From contig NC_133158.1 in assembly GCF_040802235.1 (NCBI RefSeq), positions 42,288,001 to 42,352,000 on the forward strand: DNA of 64,000 nt, given 5' to 3'. The stretch is from Manis javanica. Taxonomy: Eukaryota > Chordata > Mammalia > Pholidota > Manidae. Of this stretch, positions 35,770 through 47,600 are shown piece after piece. How positions within the stretch are numbered: position 1 is the first letter of the stretch; every line of letters starts with the position of its first letter. The notes under the pieces are model-generated. The model saw only the letters and a list, made by a program, of their open reading frames with translations. It made no database searches and was not told where the DNA came from. The position numbers were made by a program, and so were the translations under genes.

Positions 35770-36770
35770 AAGACTTCCAAAAAGCACTCTCCAAACCAAA
35801 ACAACAACAGCAACAATGAGAGAGGGAACAGAAAGAACAAAAAAAAAAAGGAAAAAACAAGCGATTTTTTTTTTTTTTTCCTCAGTTGCCGGTCCCAGGC
35901 ACCCACTCACTGGTCCTGCTGCCCTGTCTCCCTAGCACCAGGGTCCCTGTCCTTTCAAGGTTTCCAAAAAGCACCCACTCACCGGTCCCGCAGGGAAGCA
36001 ACACTCGATATTCTTTGTCCTCAGGCACTGGTCCCAGGCACCCGCTCACCAGTCCCGCCGCCCTGCCTCCCTAGCACCGGGGTCCCTGTCCCTTCAAGGC
36101 TTCCAAAAAGCACTCGCCAAAAAGAGAGAAAAAAAGGGGAAAAACACGCGATTTCTTCCGTCCTCAGGTGCCGGTCTCAGGCACCCACCCACCGGTCCCA
36201 CAGGGAAAAACGCGGGATATTCTTTGTCCTCAGGTGCCGGTCCCAGGCACCCGCTCACCAGTCCCGCCGCCCTGCCTCCCTAGCACCAGGGTCCCTGTCC
36301 CTTTTAGGCTTCCAAAAAGCACTCGCAGAAAAGGAAAAAAAAAAGGGGAAAAACGCGCGATTTCCTCTGTCCTCAAGTGCCGGTCTCAGGCACCCGCCCA
36401 CCGGTCCCGCAGGGAAAAACGTGGGATATTCTTTGTCCTCAGGCGCCGGTCCCAGGCACCCGCTCACCAGTCCCGCCACCCTGCCTCCCTAGCACTGGGG
36501 TCCCCGTCCCTTCAAGGCTTCCAAAAAGCGCTCGCCAAAAAGAGAGAAAAAAAAAAAAAAAGGAAAAACGCGCGACCTGCTCCGTCCTCAGGCACTGGTC
36601 TCAGGCACCCGCCCGCCGGTCCCGCAGGGAGAAACGCGGGATATTCTTTGTCCTCCGGCGCCGTTCCCAGGCACCTGCTCACCGGTCCCGCCACCCTGCC
36701 TCCCCAGCAACGGGGGCCTGTCCCTCTAAGGCTTCCAAAAAGCGCTCGCCAAGAAAAAAAAAAAGACCGC
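35770..36770 (-). repeat. Tandem monomers of about 210 bp in the L1 5' UTR
   Basis: The anchor 'cttccaaaaagc' recurs near 35772, 35961, 36100, 36309, 36518 and 36732. The spacing is about 189, 139, 209, 209 and 214. The inner three units are nearly identical, with CpG-rich text (ggtcccgc, cgcgatt) separated by A-rich runs. The two at the ORF1 side are shorter and more diverged. This is like mouse L1 5' UTR monomers in design, not in sequence. Confidence 0.9.
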
Positions 36771-36995
36771 TCTGGTTTCTCTCCACCAGCCGGGAGCCGG
36801 GGGGAGGGGCGCTCGGGTCCCGCCGGGCCGGGGCTTGTATCTTACCCCCTTCACAAGGCGCTGGTTCCTTGCAGGTGTGGATGTGGTCTGGATGTTGTCC
36901 TGTGTCCTGTGGTCTCTATTTTAGGAAGATTTTTCTTTGTTATATTTTCATAGCTCTATGTGTTTTTGGGAGGAGATTTCCACTGCTCTACTCAC

Positions 36996-37004
36996 GCCGC
37001 CATC
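36996..37004 (-). promoter_or_regulatory. YY1-like site at the L1 5' end
   Basis: GATGGCGGC in sense, 16 bases from the element's first base. In human L1 a YY1 site at this place sets the transcription start. The neighbouring L1 has the same core at plus 28039-28047. Confidence 0.65.
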
Positions 37005-37019
37005 CTGGCTCCGCCTCTC

Positions 37020-37035
37020 TACAATTTCATTTTTT
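37020..37035. repeat. Target-site duplication of the intact L1 (right copy)
   Basis: Identical to 28275-28290 (tacaatttcatttttt). Confidence 0.92.
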
Positions 37036-37720
37036 AAAGGAAAAACTTTTGATTTTTTTTTTTTGGTGCAGTGACTGAGGAGTGATCTTTACCTTCTCTT
37101 CCCCAGATGGCAACCCTATTGTCCCCACATCACTGACTTAACCACCTATCTCCACCAAGACATTGCACACTCAACCTTCTGTAAACACCTATACATTTTA
37201 GGGCTGATTCCTGGCCTTATTCTTTACATCTCTGGTCTCTCTGCCTAAAGTCCATTGCTACTGCCACATTCTTTTAATTATTGTAGCTCTAAAATGTTAC
37301 AATCTCATTACTCTTTTTGAATTTTGTCAGTTATTCAGGGTGTTTGTTTTTCTGTATGAACTGTACAATCCACTCATCTGTCCCTAAAAATCATTTTCAT
37401 GATTTTAATTATATTATGGTCACTTTATAGATGAATTCAGGGAGATATCATCTTTACAATGTTAAATCTGTCTATGTAAGAACATGGCATTCCTTTCTAA
37501 CCATTCCCGTCTCCTCTGTGCCTCTCATGGTATGTTAAAATTCTCATGAGTTTTTGTGGACATTTTCCTGGGCATTTTTTGTTTTGTTGTCATTTCCATG
37601 TAAATGGGATATTTTCTGCCAACACAACTCCTAATGATTTTTGGCATAAATGGCAGTTATTGACATTAGAACTTTACCCTTGAGCTCAGCACTTTGCTGA
37701 ATTTTCTTCTTGTGGTAGTG
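37036..37720 (-). mobile_element. Old L1 ORF2 fragment, host of the young L1
   Basis: The plus strand is the complement of an ancient L1 ORF2: 'aaaggaaaaacttttga', 'taattattgtagctctaaaatg', 'tcattactctttttgaatttt', 'ggcattcctttctaacc'. It is continuous with 28200-28290 once the young L1 is removed. Confidence 0.65.
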
Positions 37721-38358
37721 GGATTTTTGTTATTTTCCTGTGGTTTGTGGTCCTGGACATCCTCCATCCTTGGACTGATTTGGGGGCTTGAAGGAGTGAA
37801 AGAAGTTAAGGCTGTTTGTAGGACTTTGAGAGCACCAAGACTAGGTGACAGGGTGGCTCCGAGTGGAGAAGGTCCCCCCTGGTGACCTCAGGGTGCCCGG
37901 CCTTCCTCCCAGTGGGCAGGTCAGCAAAGCCAGGGGCCTCTTGAGGGCAGTGGTCTCTGTGAGGAAGCTCAGGGGCTGTGCCCTGCAGACTTCATCTTGA
38001 GCATCCCTGAGCTCCCCTGCAGGCTCCTGGGAATACTTGGGGGATGGGCTTGGAGCTTGGGGAGTTCAGCAACAATGATCTGCCCTGAGGCTGGGAAGGA
38101 CATGTGGGTGACCTATGTCCTTGCTTTTACTCCTCACATAGACTTAACCTTCCCATAGGGAGTCATATTTTTTTATGTTTAATGCTTGAAAATAAATTTA
38201 AAAAGAAAAAAGCCAGGAGAGGTAATGTAAGATTTGAACGTGTTTGGTTGATGGTGCCGTTTATTATATACCTTGTGCTGAGCTGCATGACATGGCCAAT
38301 ATTCAGCTGTTCAGAGGTATGTCTTTTTTAAGTGTTTATGTGAGTGTTTTTTATGCAG
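37721..38358. other. Intergenic unique DNA
   Basis: No gene, RNA or clear repeat recognised. Confidence 0.45.
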
Positions 38359-38732
38359 TATATTGGTGTCCTCGGACTGCTTGACAAGGGGCACAGACTC
38401 GGGTGGCTTGAACAGCAGAAATTTGTCTCCTCCCAGTGAGGAGGCCAGAAGTCTGTGGGCAGAGCTGGCTCCCCAGTGAGGCCTCTCTCCTTGGCTTGTG
38501 GACAGCGGGCTTCTCCCTGTGACCTCACACACTCGTCCCTCTGTGTGTCAGTGTCCTGATCTCTTCCTATAAGGACACCAGGCAGAATGGATCAGGAACA
38601 CCCATATGACCTCATCATATCTTTATCACCTCTTTAAAGACCCTCTCTCCAAATAAGGTTACATTCTGAGGTATATTTCAACCTGTAGATTTGGCATGGG
38701 GGTGGGTGGGTGACACAATTTAACCCATAAAA
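38359..38732 (+). mobile_element. MLT1-type MaLR solo LTR
   Basis: Contains 'gggtggcttgaacagcagaa', 'gaggccagaagtctg', 'ataaggacaccagg', 'tgacctcatca', 'tctccaaataaggttacatt' and 'gacacaatttaacccataa' in MLT1 order. Confidence 0.85.
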
Positions 38733-41166
38733 CTCACCTACATGATTCATATATAAAAAATCTCAAATGTGGTTCGAAAAAATAAGTCTTATCTCAGTGG
38801 GAAATTACAGTGGCTGTTCCTTCTCACCTCAACACAGCCAAGTGTTTGCCATTGGTCCCTGAGACGCCTGTCCCAAGCACTGTCCCAGGCCCAGTTCCGC
38901 GGGGGCTCCCGCTTCTGCGTCAGGCCAGGCCCAGCTCAGGCTCTGCCAGCCCTTGGGTGCCCAGCCTGAGGGGAGTTCCTCCTGCCCTCTCGCCACCTCC
39001 CATTTTCCATGAGAGCCGAGGAGGGCTCAGGAAAGGTTCCAGTAATTGTGCCATGCGGTTTGTAAAGCATAAATAAATGCCCCAGCTCCCCCCACGTCAG
39101 GGGAATGCAAGCAAAACAAGCGAGATGTCCCAGGTGTGCTTTTTCAAGCCCACAGGGGAGGAATTCGGAGATGACCAGGTGGGGTCTGGGCGTGGAGTCC
39201 GGGTGGAGGGCAGTTCATTTCCAGGCGTCGTCAGCAGGGGTCAGACTAGGCTTATAAACACCAAGCACCTGCCTGGGGATCTTTATTTTTTGGTTTCTTA
39301 TTAGTTCATTGAATGGAAAACTTCCAAATATTGAAAAGCTCCCATAGGCCCTCCCGTCTCTGCTGTTCTCCAGCCCACTTCTGCCCAGAGCCCAGTCTTT
39401 CCAGAAGCTCATTCTGGAAGCTCCAGAGGGCAGAACTGGACTTCTCTGCACTGCTGCTGAAAGGGGGCCTTGTCAGAACCAGAGGGACAAAGTGTAAGGA
39501 AAATGGCGTTTCTTGTACACTTGACCTCAAAATCTGAGACTCAAGCCTATTTCATTGTTCCCTGCAGACCCCCATTAGCAGCCTGGCAAGGAGGCGGCTC
39601 CTGTCTGCGCCTTCGGTACCCAGAGGCGTGGGACGCAGAGGGCCACCCCGAGAGGAACGATGCAGATGCTAGTGGACCACCATGAAGAGGTGGCCACGAT
39701 TTAAATTCCATTTGCTTGATTTGTAAAGTTTTACTCATCATTGTGATTGATAAGTTTGGGGTACGCTGGGGTGTCTGGGGGGAACATGGAGGGAAGACTT
39801 CTGCCAGCCCCATGCTTGCTGAAGAAAAGGAAACCATCATGCAGGTGCTCAGAGGGATGCACAGCTAGGGCTGGAGGGCTGCCCCCTGCCCCATCCCAGT
39901 GGGCCCGCCCACGTGGGCCAGTTGGCACCTGTTAGGGGGCACTAGGGTTATGGCCTTGAAGGCTGTTCCGTGGCACAGACCAGGCCTGGGGTGACCTGGG
40001 CACACTGCCCTCTGCTCTGTGTTGCCTTAAACTTCCTCACGTTTGGAGACAGAAACATGACATCAGGAGGAAAGTAAAACCAGGGACAAAAGCATTTTCT
40101 TTCTCTCAGGAGACAGAGTTGGATGAAGAAGCCAGGCAATGACAGTTGGCCTCCCTCCGTCTGACTGCCGCTGGCTGCCCCTCAAGGTTCTGGCCCCCGT
40201 CCCTAGCCTACAGGACGAGGCTCCCACCTTGCCAGGGGAGGAGGTGAGCTGGGGCCTCCTTCCCCTGTGTTCCCTGTAAAAGGCCAGTTGCAGGCCAGCC
40301 AGTCCCAAACTGCGTCAGCGAAACAATGTTGGAACCCGAGCAGGGTGGGACGGAAGAAAGGCTATCGGGCCTTCCTGAGCGTGGTGGGATTTCATTCCAG
40401 GCACCAGATGCATCGGCTGTGGGGGCAGGTGTGACCTGCCGGGGGCTGGGGAGATGCCCATTGACCACCTGGAGCAGCTTAGGTCAGAGGCACCCCTGGA
40501 GCCACACCATCGTGGCAGCATTCACTGTGTGGTCGGGTTCTCTCTGCTAGGGCAAGACCTTCCTCCCACCCCCCATTGGCAAAGCCAAACAGCTACCTGA
40601 TCAAAAGGAAGAAAAGGAGACGCTGAAGTGACCTGCTCAGGGTCAACCCCCTGCTGGGCCCCTGCGGAGGCAGCTGGATGCGTGGCTGCGGAGTGGCCCC
40701 CAAGACGCCCACCTCCTGTCTCCAGACCCATGTTCCCTCCCACCGCCAAGGGGAATTTGCCACTTGGCTTAAGCTAAGGATCTTGAGAAAGGGAGACTGC
40801 CCTGGTCATCAGTGGCCTGGTGTCATCATGGGTCCACACAACAGTCAGGCAGGAGGGTCAGAGGCAGAAGGCAGGGCAGAGGGATGGAGAGAAATTTGAA
40901 TGGCACAGCTGCTTGTAAGAAGGAGGAAGGTGCTGGAGAGGGCAGGAAAAGGGTGCTTCCCCCAGAGCCTGTGGAGGAATGGTGCCTGCTTGCCCGTCTT
41001 CTGACCAGAACTGCAACCAGACCGATCTGTGTTTCAACACCTGTGCTGCCCCTGGTTAGCACTCTGTGGCGGTGATTCGTGACAGCAGAAACAGGACGCT
41101 AGCACCAGGGTGTGGACAGCGGTCGGCGGGCTCCTGGTTCGTCTTGTACGTGGGTTCCTGCTCCAT
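38733..41166. other. Intergenic DNA downstream of UBASH3A
   Basis: Unique sequence of mixed GC content with short chance ORFs only. It lies beyond the predicted UBASH3A 3' end. Confidence 0.45.
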
Positions 41167-41172
41167 TTTATT
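41167..41172 (-). terminator. UBASH3A: Candidate UBASH3A polyadenylation signal
   Basis: The first canonical AATAAA on the minus strand after the stop, giving a 3' UTR of about 400 bases. A variant ATTAAA lies closer (41299-41304) and is an alternative. Confidence 0.55.
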
Positions 41173-41553
41173 GCATATTGTGCCTCCGCCAGCCTGTGTG
41201 GACATGGCCATAGTGACTGAAGTAGAACGCAGAAAGCTAATTACACAAAACAAAGTGGATTGCCTTCAGTGTGGACAGCCTTTCAGTGGGGATGAGTCTT
41301 TAATTCCAGGGAACCAGTCACAGTTGTTGATTTCACTCCAGGCCACATGGTACACACGGCCCAGGTCCTGGCTCCCAGGATAACCAATCTGCAGGTGGCA
41401 GTTACAAAGGTGGAGGCAGTTGGAATGCATCCTGGAATCTTAAGGAGTGTTTTGTGCCTCTTAAGGTCATATCCGGCCAGATCAAGACACCTTCAAATGC
41501 CGGTATCTCACAGCCCTTGCAGTGTTAAGTTGTGCAAAACACAGAGGTGGCTC

Positions 41554-41691
41554 TTAGCTGCCCAGGACCCAGTTCCTCCAGTTAAATGCTGAGTTTGAGC
41601 CGTGGGTCAACGTCTTCACGGGAGGGTTCAACAGCTCCCATTTTCCTTCCTCTTTATTTTCTTCACAGAAACACATACCCAGAGAAGGGAT
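41554..41691 (-). CDS. UBASH3A: UBASH3A terminal exon and stop
   Basis: 46 codons including TAA (41554-41556). It reads IPSLGMCFCEENKEEGKWEL, then NPPVKTLTHGSNSAFNWRNW and a VLGS end that differs from human ISGN. The acceptor is 'aaactctgtcctag'. Confidence 0.95.
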   Translation of the reverse strand: MPSLGMCFCEENKEEGKWELLNPPVKTLTHGSNSAFNWRNWVLGS

Positions 41692-44600
41692 CTAGGACAG
41701 AGTTTTCAATCACTTATTAATAGCTTATACTAGGGCAATTGATTTCCCTTGTTCTAACGTCAAATGACAGTCTGGCACTGCTTCTTGAACACACAGCACC
41801 CCCACGCTCTGGGGCATGGGAATTGTCTGCACATGGTGTTGGTTGTCATGACCAGGGGTGCTGTTGGCTATATGGGTGTAGTGGCCCGGGGTCCTGCTAA
41901 CGCCCTACAATGCAAAGGGTGGCCCCTCCACGAGCACAGTCCTGCTGAGGCTGAGACCCCCATCTATGCTGCCACTTGAAAAGGGGCTTACAGCACCCAA
42001 TTTAGCATCACCCAAAGATCCAGAAAACATCTACAAAATCAAACTCTAGTCTCAATCCCCCTGTTGATAAAACAAACATGTTGGCATAGATACGTGTTTT
42101 TAAGATTTTCTTTGTACATTTTGCTTTCCTTTTCTCCCTCTTTTTTAAATGTCTAGAAGTCCCTTTATTAGATGAAATTTGCCAAAATTCCAACATACAG
42201 GGGGATCCGAGTGGAGGCTGGTGGTGCCTCCGGGCAATTCCCTCCTCCTGCTTAGAGAGGGGCTGCGGGACAGGGGTGAGCCCGGGGTCGGGAACCCTCT
42301 GCTTCCTCTGCCTCTGATTTGCAGGCCCATCGTTTGGCAGAGCCCTCTGATGAATTTCTGCTTTCCCCAGACAAGGACCGCTTATCTGGGGACAGGGTGG
42401 GGTGGAAAGTGAACTGTCAGGATAAGAAAGTCATAGGACTTTGGAAGTTCAAAGCTGGCATCTTGAGAGAGGGAGGCCAAGGGTCAGGGGAATGGTAGGA
42501 ATTTGGCTACAAAGTCAAGTGGGTTTTTGAAACAGTGTCAAGGCACAATCTTGCCAGCAGCTGGCACGTGTAGGGCTGCCATCCATATGGATGACACAGC
42601 CCCCAGGAGAGCCCAGGGAGGGGTGCAGGGACAGGAGCAGGCAGCATGGGGGCATGCAGCTGGGAGACAGTGACATTTGCAGGAGCAAGAGCAACACTTA
42701 GGGAGCAAGGGGTGCTGGGCTGAGCAGGAGAACACCCCAGGAAAATCCATGTGAACATCTCCCAGCATGGCCTTGGTGGGTGGTGGGGCTGGGCCGTGTG
42801 TTTGGACAATGTCGGTCAGGTGTTTGCACAGCCCTGGCCACTACCGGGCACTCTGGCAGCTACAACAAGCTGCTGTGTGTTCCGTGGCTGGCTGACTCCA
42901 AAAGCAAGAGGGGAAGCTCCTTCCCGCCCACCAGCCACCCCCGATGGCCCCGGAGCTGGCCAGTCCAGCAACGGTCTCTTCTCCCCATATCCAAATGGCT
43001 TACTCCTTACTGGGCCACCTGTCCAGCCCCTGGAGTTGCAAGGAATTACCATGTGAGCTGACTTTGCAAAAAGGCTGGCGTCCTAGTTTTATATCATCTT
43101 GGAAACAAGTAGCCAAAGCTGCCCTAATGACGATAAGGATGGCAAACCTCTCCTGTCGGCCCCTGCCCAAGCCTGCCCTTTGCAGAAAGGCAGGTGGGCC
43201 CATCTCAGGGAGTAGGCGGGCCCCTGGTGCCCTGGGTTGGCCACATACTTGTTTTCGCTCTCCAAAGGGAGCATCAGGACCTGCAGGCAGCCTGTCTCTG
43301 TGTCCCAAAGAAAAATGGGGGCATGTACCTTTCTCACTAGCTGGGCAAGGTCCCTGCAGTCCTGAGGTGGCAGTCTGAGGAGCGGGCGCGTGCAGGAGTC
43401 CAGTGTTGAGCCATGGCCCACGATCAGGATGACGCCCACTGAAGGAAACAGAGCACTTCGAGGTCAGAGCAGGAACAGAAAGCGCCTTTTATTGGGTCCC
43501 TCACCAAAGTTGCCAGGTGGAGCCATCTGCAGTGCCCTGAAGCCTTGAGACCCCCGGGTAGGAGGTAGGTGTGGTTGGCAGCCGCTTTGTACCACCTAAG
43601 GTTCTGCCTGTGCGTATGTCTCTTCGGGGGACAGTGCATCCTCCCACAGGGCCTAGGGGGGCAGCACCCTCCTGCTTGCTTGGGGACCGAGCCACCTTCC
43701 GTGGGATGAGTTACTGGCTGCTGCCCAGGCCTCATCCATCAGCTTGGGATTTGTTGACCAGCGGATCACCGGGAGCCTACTGATGGCTCTCACTCTAGAG
43801 AAGATGTCTTTAGACAGGGACACCCAGAGTCCACAGACTGAGTGAGTCTCCCTTGGGTGACATGCCTGACGTGGGGGGGCCAAGGCCAGGACAGAGCCAA
43901 GCTGGACCGTTAGTGGTGGTGAGTCAGCCCAGAGGGAGGGAGCAGCGTGGAGGGCCAGCCCACGCACACTCACCTGCTCCTGTCGCCCCAGGCGCCCCTG
44001 TGCCTTCCCATGTGACCTGAGCCCCCATCTACTTTCCCGTATTATTTCCTATTAGTTTCATACTTATGCTCTTGGCCTCCAAAACCATGGTGTGGTTGCC
44101 AGGACGCTGGGAGATGACATGCGGGTTTGCCTGTACCCTCCAGCTGGGTGACTTGGCATGGAGCCCTCTCAGTCCCGCTGAGCTGCAAAGTCCCTGGGTG
44201 CATGTGGAGTTTGTGTTTCAGGGAGGTGACGGGGTGACAGCTGACATCTGTGAAGGCCTCTCTGAGCCGTCTCCATGGGGTTAGCTTTGACCTTCCAGCT
44301 GGGTTTTCACTGGCTGCCTCCCACACCTCCCCCTGCTGCCATGCTCCTGGGCGCCCTCTGCCTTCCTCATCCTGAGTGGCTCAGCCCCACCCCAGGGCTG
44401 TAAGTGCCCCCAGCCACACCCCAGCCACGGACGGGCAAGTGGGCTTCCCTGCACTCAGTAGATGCCCATGGTAAAGTGACAGGTCTGCATCTGAGCTCCA
44501 GGAGGCTGCGGGCCTGAACGGAGGGCCTGCAGGAGGCTGGAGGAGCGACATAGGGTGGACAGCCCTGGGCCAGCCGGGGGAACCCCGGCTGTGCAGCGCG

Positions 44601-47600
44601 AAGCTCTGATTTGGTGTTCTGTTCTCTGATGTCCCAGGGCAGTACTTTGAGTGACAGTTTGATAACTAATCAAAGCCACTAGGGTGTGGTTTCCAAAAGC
44701 ACATTCCCCAGGGTGCTTAGCCAAGATAGGCCATGTGAACCAGCCTCATAGCCAGGCATGTTTGGGGGTGCTTGGTAGGCAAGGTTTGGGGTCTCTTCCT
44801 ACAGGAGGTCTTGAGTGCGTCCCTCTGGTGCCCTGGGGCCCCTCCAGGAGGCCAGGTGCTAAGCTCTTCCCTGACTTCCCCACAGGAGAGTCCTCTGGCC
44901 CCAGGCCTCTCCAGGTCGAGGGGAGGAAAGAGCACAGGTGGGGTCCGGGGACTCTGAGACTCTTCTTCATGACTCAGTATTCCTGATATCCCACATGCCC
45001 ATGGCCCTCTTCTCCAGGGAACTTGCACTCCTGGTGGGTGGAGCATGTGCCTTCTTCGCTGAGATTTCCCCGTCAAGGTTTACGTGGTGCCTGACACATG
45101 GCTGAGGTTCAGCACACACATCTTTATAGGATTAATTTTTAACTTTTTACTGCAGACATTTAAAAATACACAGCAAAATGCCTGGCACAGAGCTCTGGCA
45201 GCTGTCTGCCCACCTGGTGCCATCTGTCCTCTACCCCACCTCTCCCTCCCCACGAGATATGAAGCATCTCCTGAACTTCACGCCTGGTCACAGAACATGC
45301 CTCCTTTCCCATCTCTTAAGGAGGACTTTCACTCCCACATAACCATGAGGCCGTTATTACAACTCACAGGATCATAAAGCTTCTTAAATATTTCCGTATT
45401 CAGATCCTATATTTAAATTCTATGTTCAGATTTCTCAAATGGTCTCAGCCATCAACTTGTATGCATGTTTTGTGTACATTGTCATCCAACTATGACTCGA
45501 CATTTGGTTGCTAGAATCTTAGTCTCTTTTGATTCCTAGGAAGCAGACATGGGTGGTTTGTGGTGGCCCTGCCCTCCTGGGACCCACAACTCTCAGTCTC
45601 AGAACTGCGGTCCCCAGGGCTGGGCATGAGGGAGCATGTGTCTGTGCGTCCCTTACTGCAGAGGCAACCATTCACACTCTGTTGGCTGGGGAGTAGGGGC
45701 AGGGGAGGTTGGGGCATTAGTAGGCTAAAAAAATTGGCCTGTTTCCATCCCAGAGGTAAGACCCCACCCCAGGGGGCTGCTCATACCCAAGCACGTGGGG
45801 GCACTTACGGTCCTGTGGGCAGGTGCTGACCATCCTGATGGCGCTCACGGCACACCTGTCCACATACGCCTCGTAGTTCTCGGCTGGCATGAGGGAGGCC
45901 AGGGGGACCGCAGGCCTAGAGGAGGAGAGGGCAATGGCTGCCAGCTGGCCTGCTCACGTGGGCTCAGCGGGGGGAGAGTCCCCCAAGGCGGCTCTGCCTC
46001 AAGGCAGGGCTCATGGCTAATGAGGCGGCAGTTTTCTGCTTAACTGGTGCAGGGCTGATGTTCAGCCCTTCTTACCGACCACCAGAAGTCAGCGTAGGAA
46101 GAGGATGGCAAAGACACGCCTCAGCCAAGCTCCAGCCTCCTCTGAGCCCCCTGTGCTCAAAAGGCTGACCTTTGGGCTTCAATGTCCGACCCCGTGGAGT
46201 CAGTTGTAGCAAGAATCCTGCCAATGCAGTTTGGCCAGAACCCCCAACCCCTGCATCTGATTCCCCTCAGTGTTTGAGCAAACACTGTATTCACCCCACC
46301 ACCCCAGGTGATGCCAGATCACCTGCCGCAGCAAGGATCCCACTGGGTCAGTTCAGCAAGAAGTCCCCTACCCTCCTAGTAATTTTCCATCTGTCAACCC
46401 CCAACCTTGCCCCTTGTCTAACCACCCCCCCTGGTTTTTATTACACTCAGAGCACCATCTCTCTCCCCTCTATTGGAGGTTATGAATATCTTTTCCTGAA
46501 CAAGAACTGGAAGCACCCAGAAGCAGACAGGGTGAGGACGGCATGCCTGTAGTTGGTGCTGACATGGAAATCCGCCTCGTTCAGCTCCTCTGGGGTCAGG
46601 AGGTTTGGGATGCTTTTGCTGGCCTCCCACCTTGTCCATTCAAAGATGCCAGGTTCCACTCTTATCTTAACTTTTTTCTCCAGTTTGAGCTCTGCATTCA
46701 ACAGAATACAAGAGTTTATCACCTTCAGTGTCCTTTTGGGCTGTACATAAATAAGTCTCTTCCTAGGTCTAAATTATACCTTTCAAAAAACATGTCTTTT
46801 TTTCTCTTGGCAAATATCATTCCATAGCCATATAATATCTGAGACAAAGCCCACCAGATACTAGAAGTCTGGAAGTGATGAGCCCTGTCCACCAGGAGGG
46901 GACAGTCCACCAGGAGCTGAGAGGTGTCACCGGCAGCAGGTGTGCCCTGGGGCTCCCCCTGATCACCCACAACAGTTCCACAGCCAGAGCAACACTGGGG
47001 CCTCGTCTCGGTCACGATGCAAGCACACCCACAGGAAACTGGCCGGCCCAGTGGTGCAAGGAAAAGACGAGGTCGGTCACAGGGCACGGCAGTCACCATG
47101 GACACCAACCTGAGAAACACACCTGACTGAGCAGAAGGTGAAGGGCGGAAGGGAGCCAGCTTCTGGAATGTTCTGACTTCCCCCACCTCCCTCTTCCCAA
47201 GCATTTTAAACCTTAACTGAAAGAAGACCTGTGAAGTAAGCTCTTTTGGAATGGGGACAGGGTGGGGAGGCCTTAATGGTTTTATTTGAAATGGAGAAAA
47301 TATCGTTCAACTCAAATGATGAAAATAAAACCTGTTCCTAAGTGTATTCCCAGCCAAGGAATGGGTTCCTTTGTTAAGCATGCTCAGGCTGACCAGCTCC
47401 TGAGTTCTCCCCACCCACGAAGGGCCTGTGTCCACTGCAAGCAGATCCCATGGACGAGCAGTGGGAGAGTCCCTGGTGGAGCCGGCCCCTCTTTGCAGGA
47501 CGTCCTGTCACCACTGCTCTGTGGGTCACACTCTGGGACATGGTCCATCTGGATAGTCACCGACATGGTACTGAATAAAGCTTAGCATGTTGGCATCTCG

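Larger units (their letters stand above)
28291..37019 (-). mobile_element. Full-length L1 with both ORFs intact and a chimeric 3' end (about 8.7 kb)
   Basis: Autonomous non-LTR retrotransposon. It copies its own RNA into DNA at nicked T-rich targets. Sense (minus) order: 5' UTR with tandem monomers 37019-35502, ORF1 35501-34485, spacer 34484-34317, ORF2 34316-30474, ancestral 3' UTR 30473-30133, A-tract 30132-30105, then a 1.8-kb extension ending in a short poly(A) (28296-28285 on the plus strand). A perfect 16-bp duplication flanks it. Both ORFs are open at full length and keep their catalytic motifs, so it may be competent for retrotransposition, although activity cannot be judged from sequence. 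It sits inside an older L1 fragment in the RSPH1-UBASH3A intergenic region. Confidence 0.95.
35502..37019 (-). promoter_or_regulatory. L1 5' UTR and internal promoter
   Basis: About 1.5 kb, CpG-rich and much richer in GC than the rest of the element. In sense it starts GAGAGGCGGAGCCAGGATGGCGGC, with a YY1-type site in the first 25 bases as in human L1. A unique part follows (to about 36780), then tandem monomers, then a unique stretch before ORF1. Its role as promoter is inferred from position and family knowledge. Confidence 0.85.

Noticed and set aside
35770..36770. CRISPR-like or satellite array
   Set aside because: The repeats are tandem monomers without spacers at the 5' end of an L1. 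The genome is mammalian.
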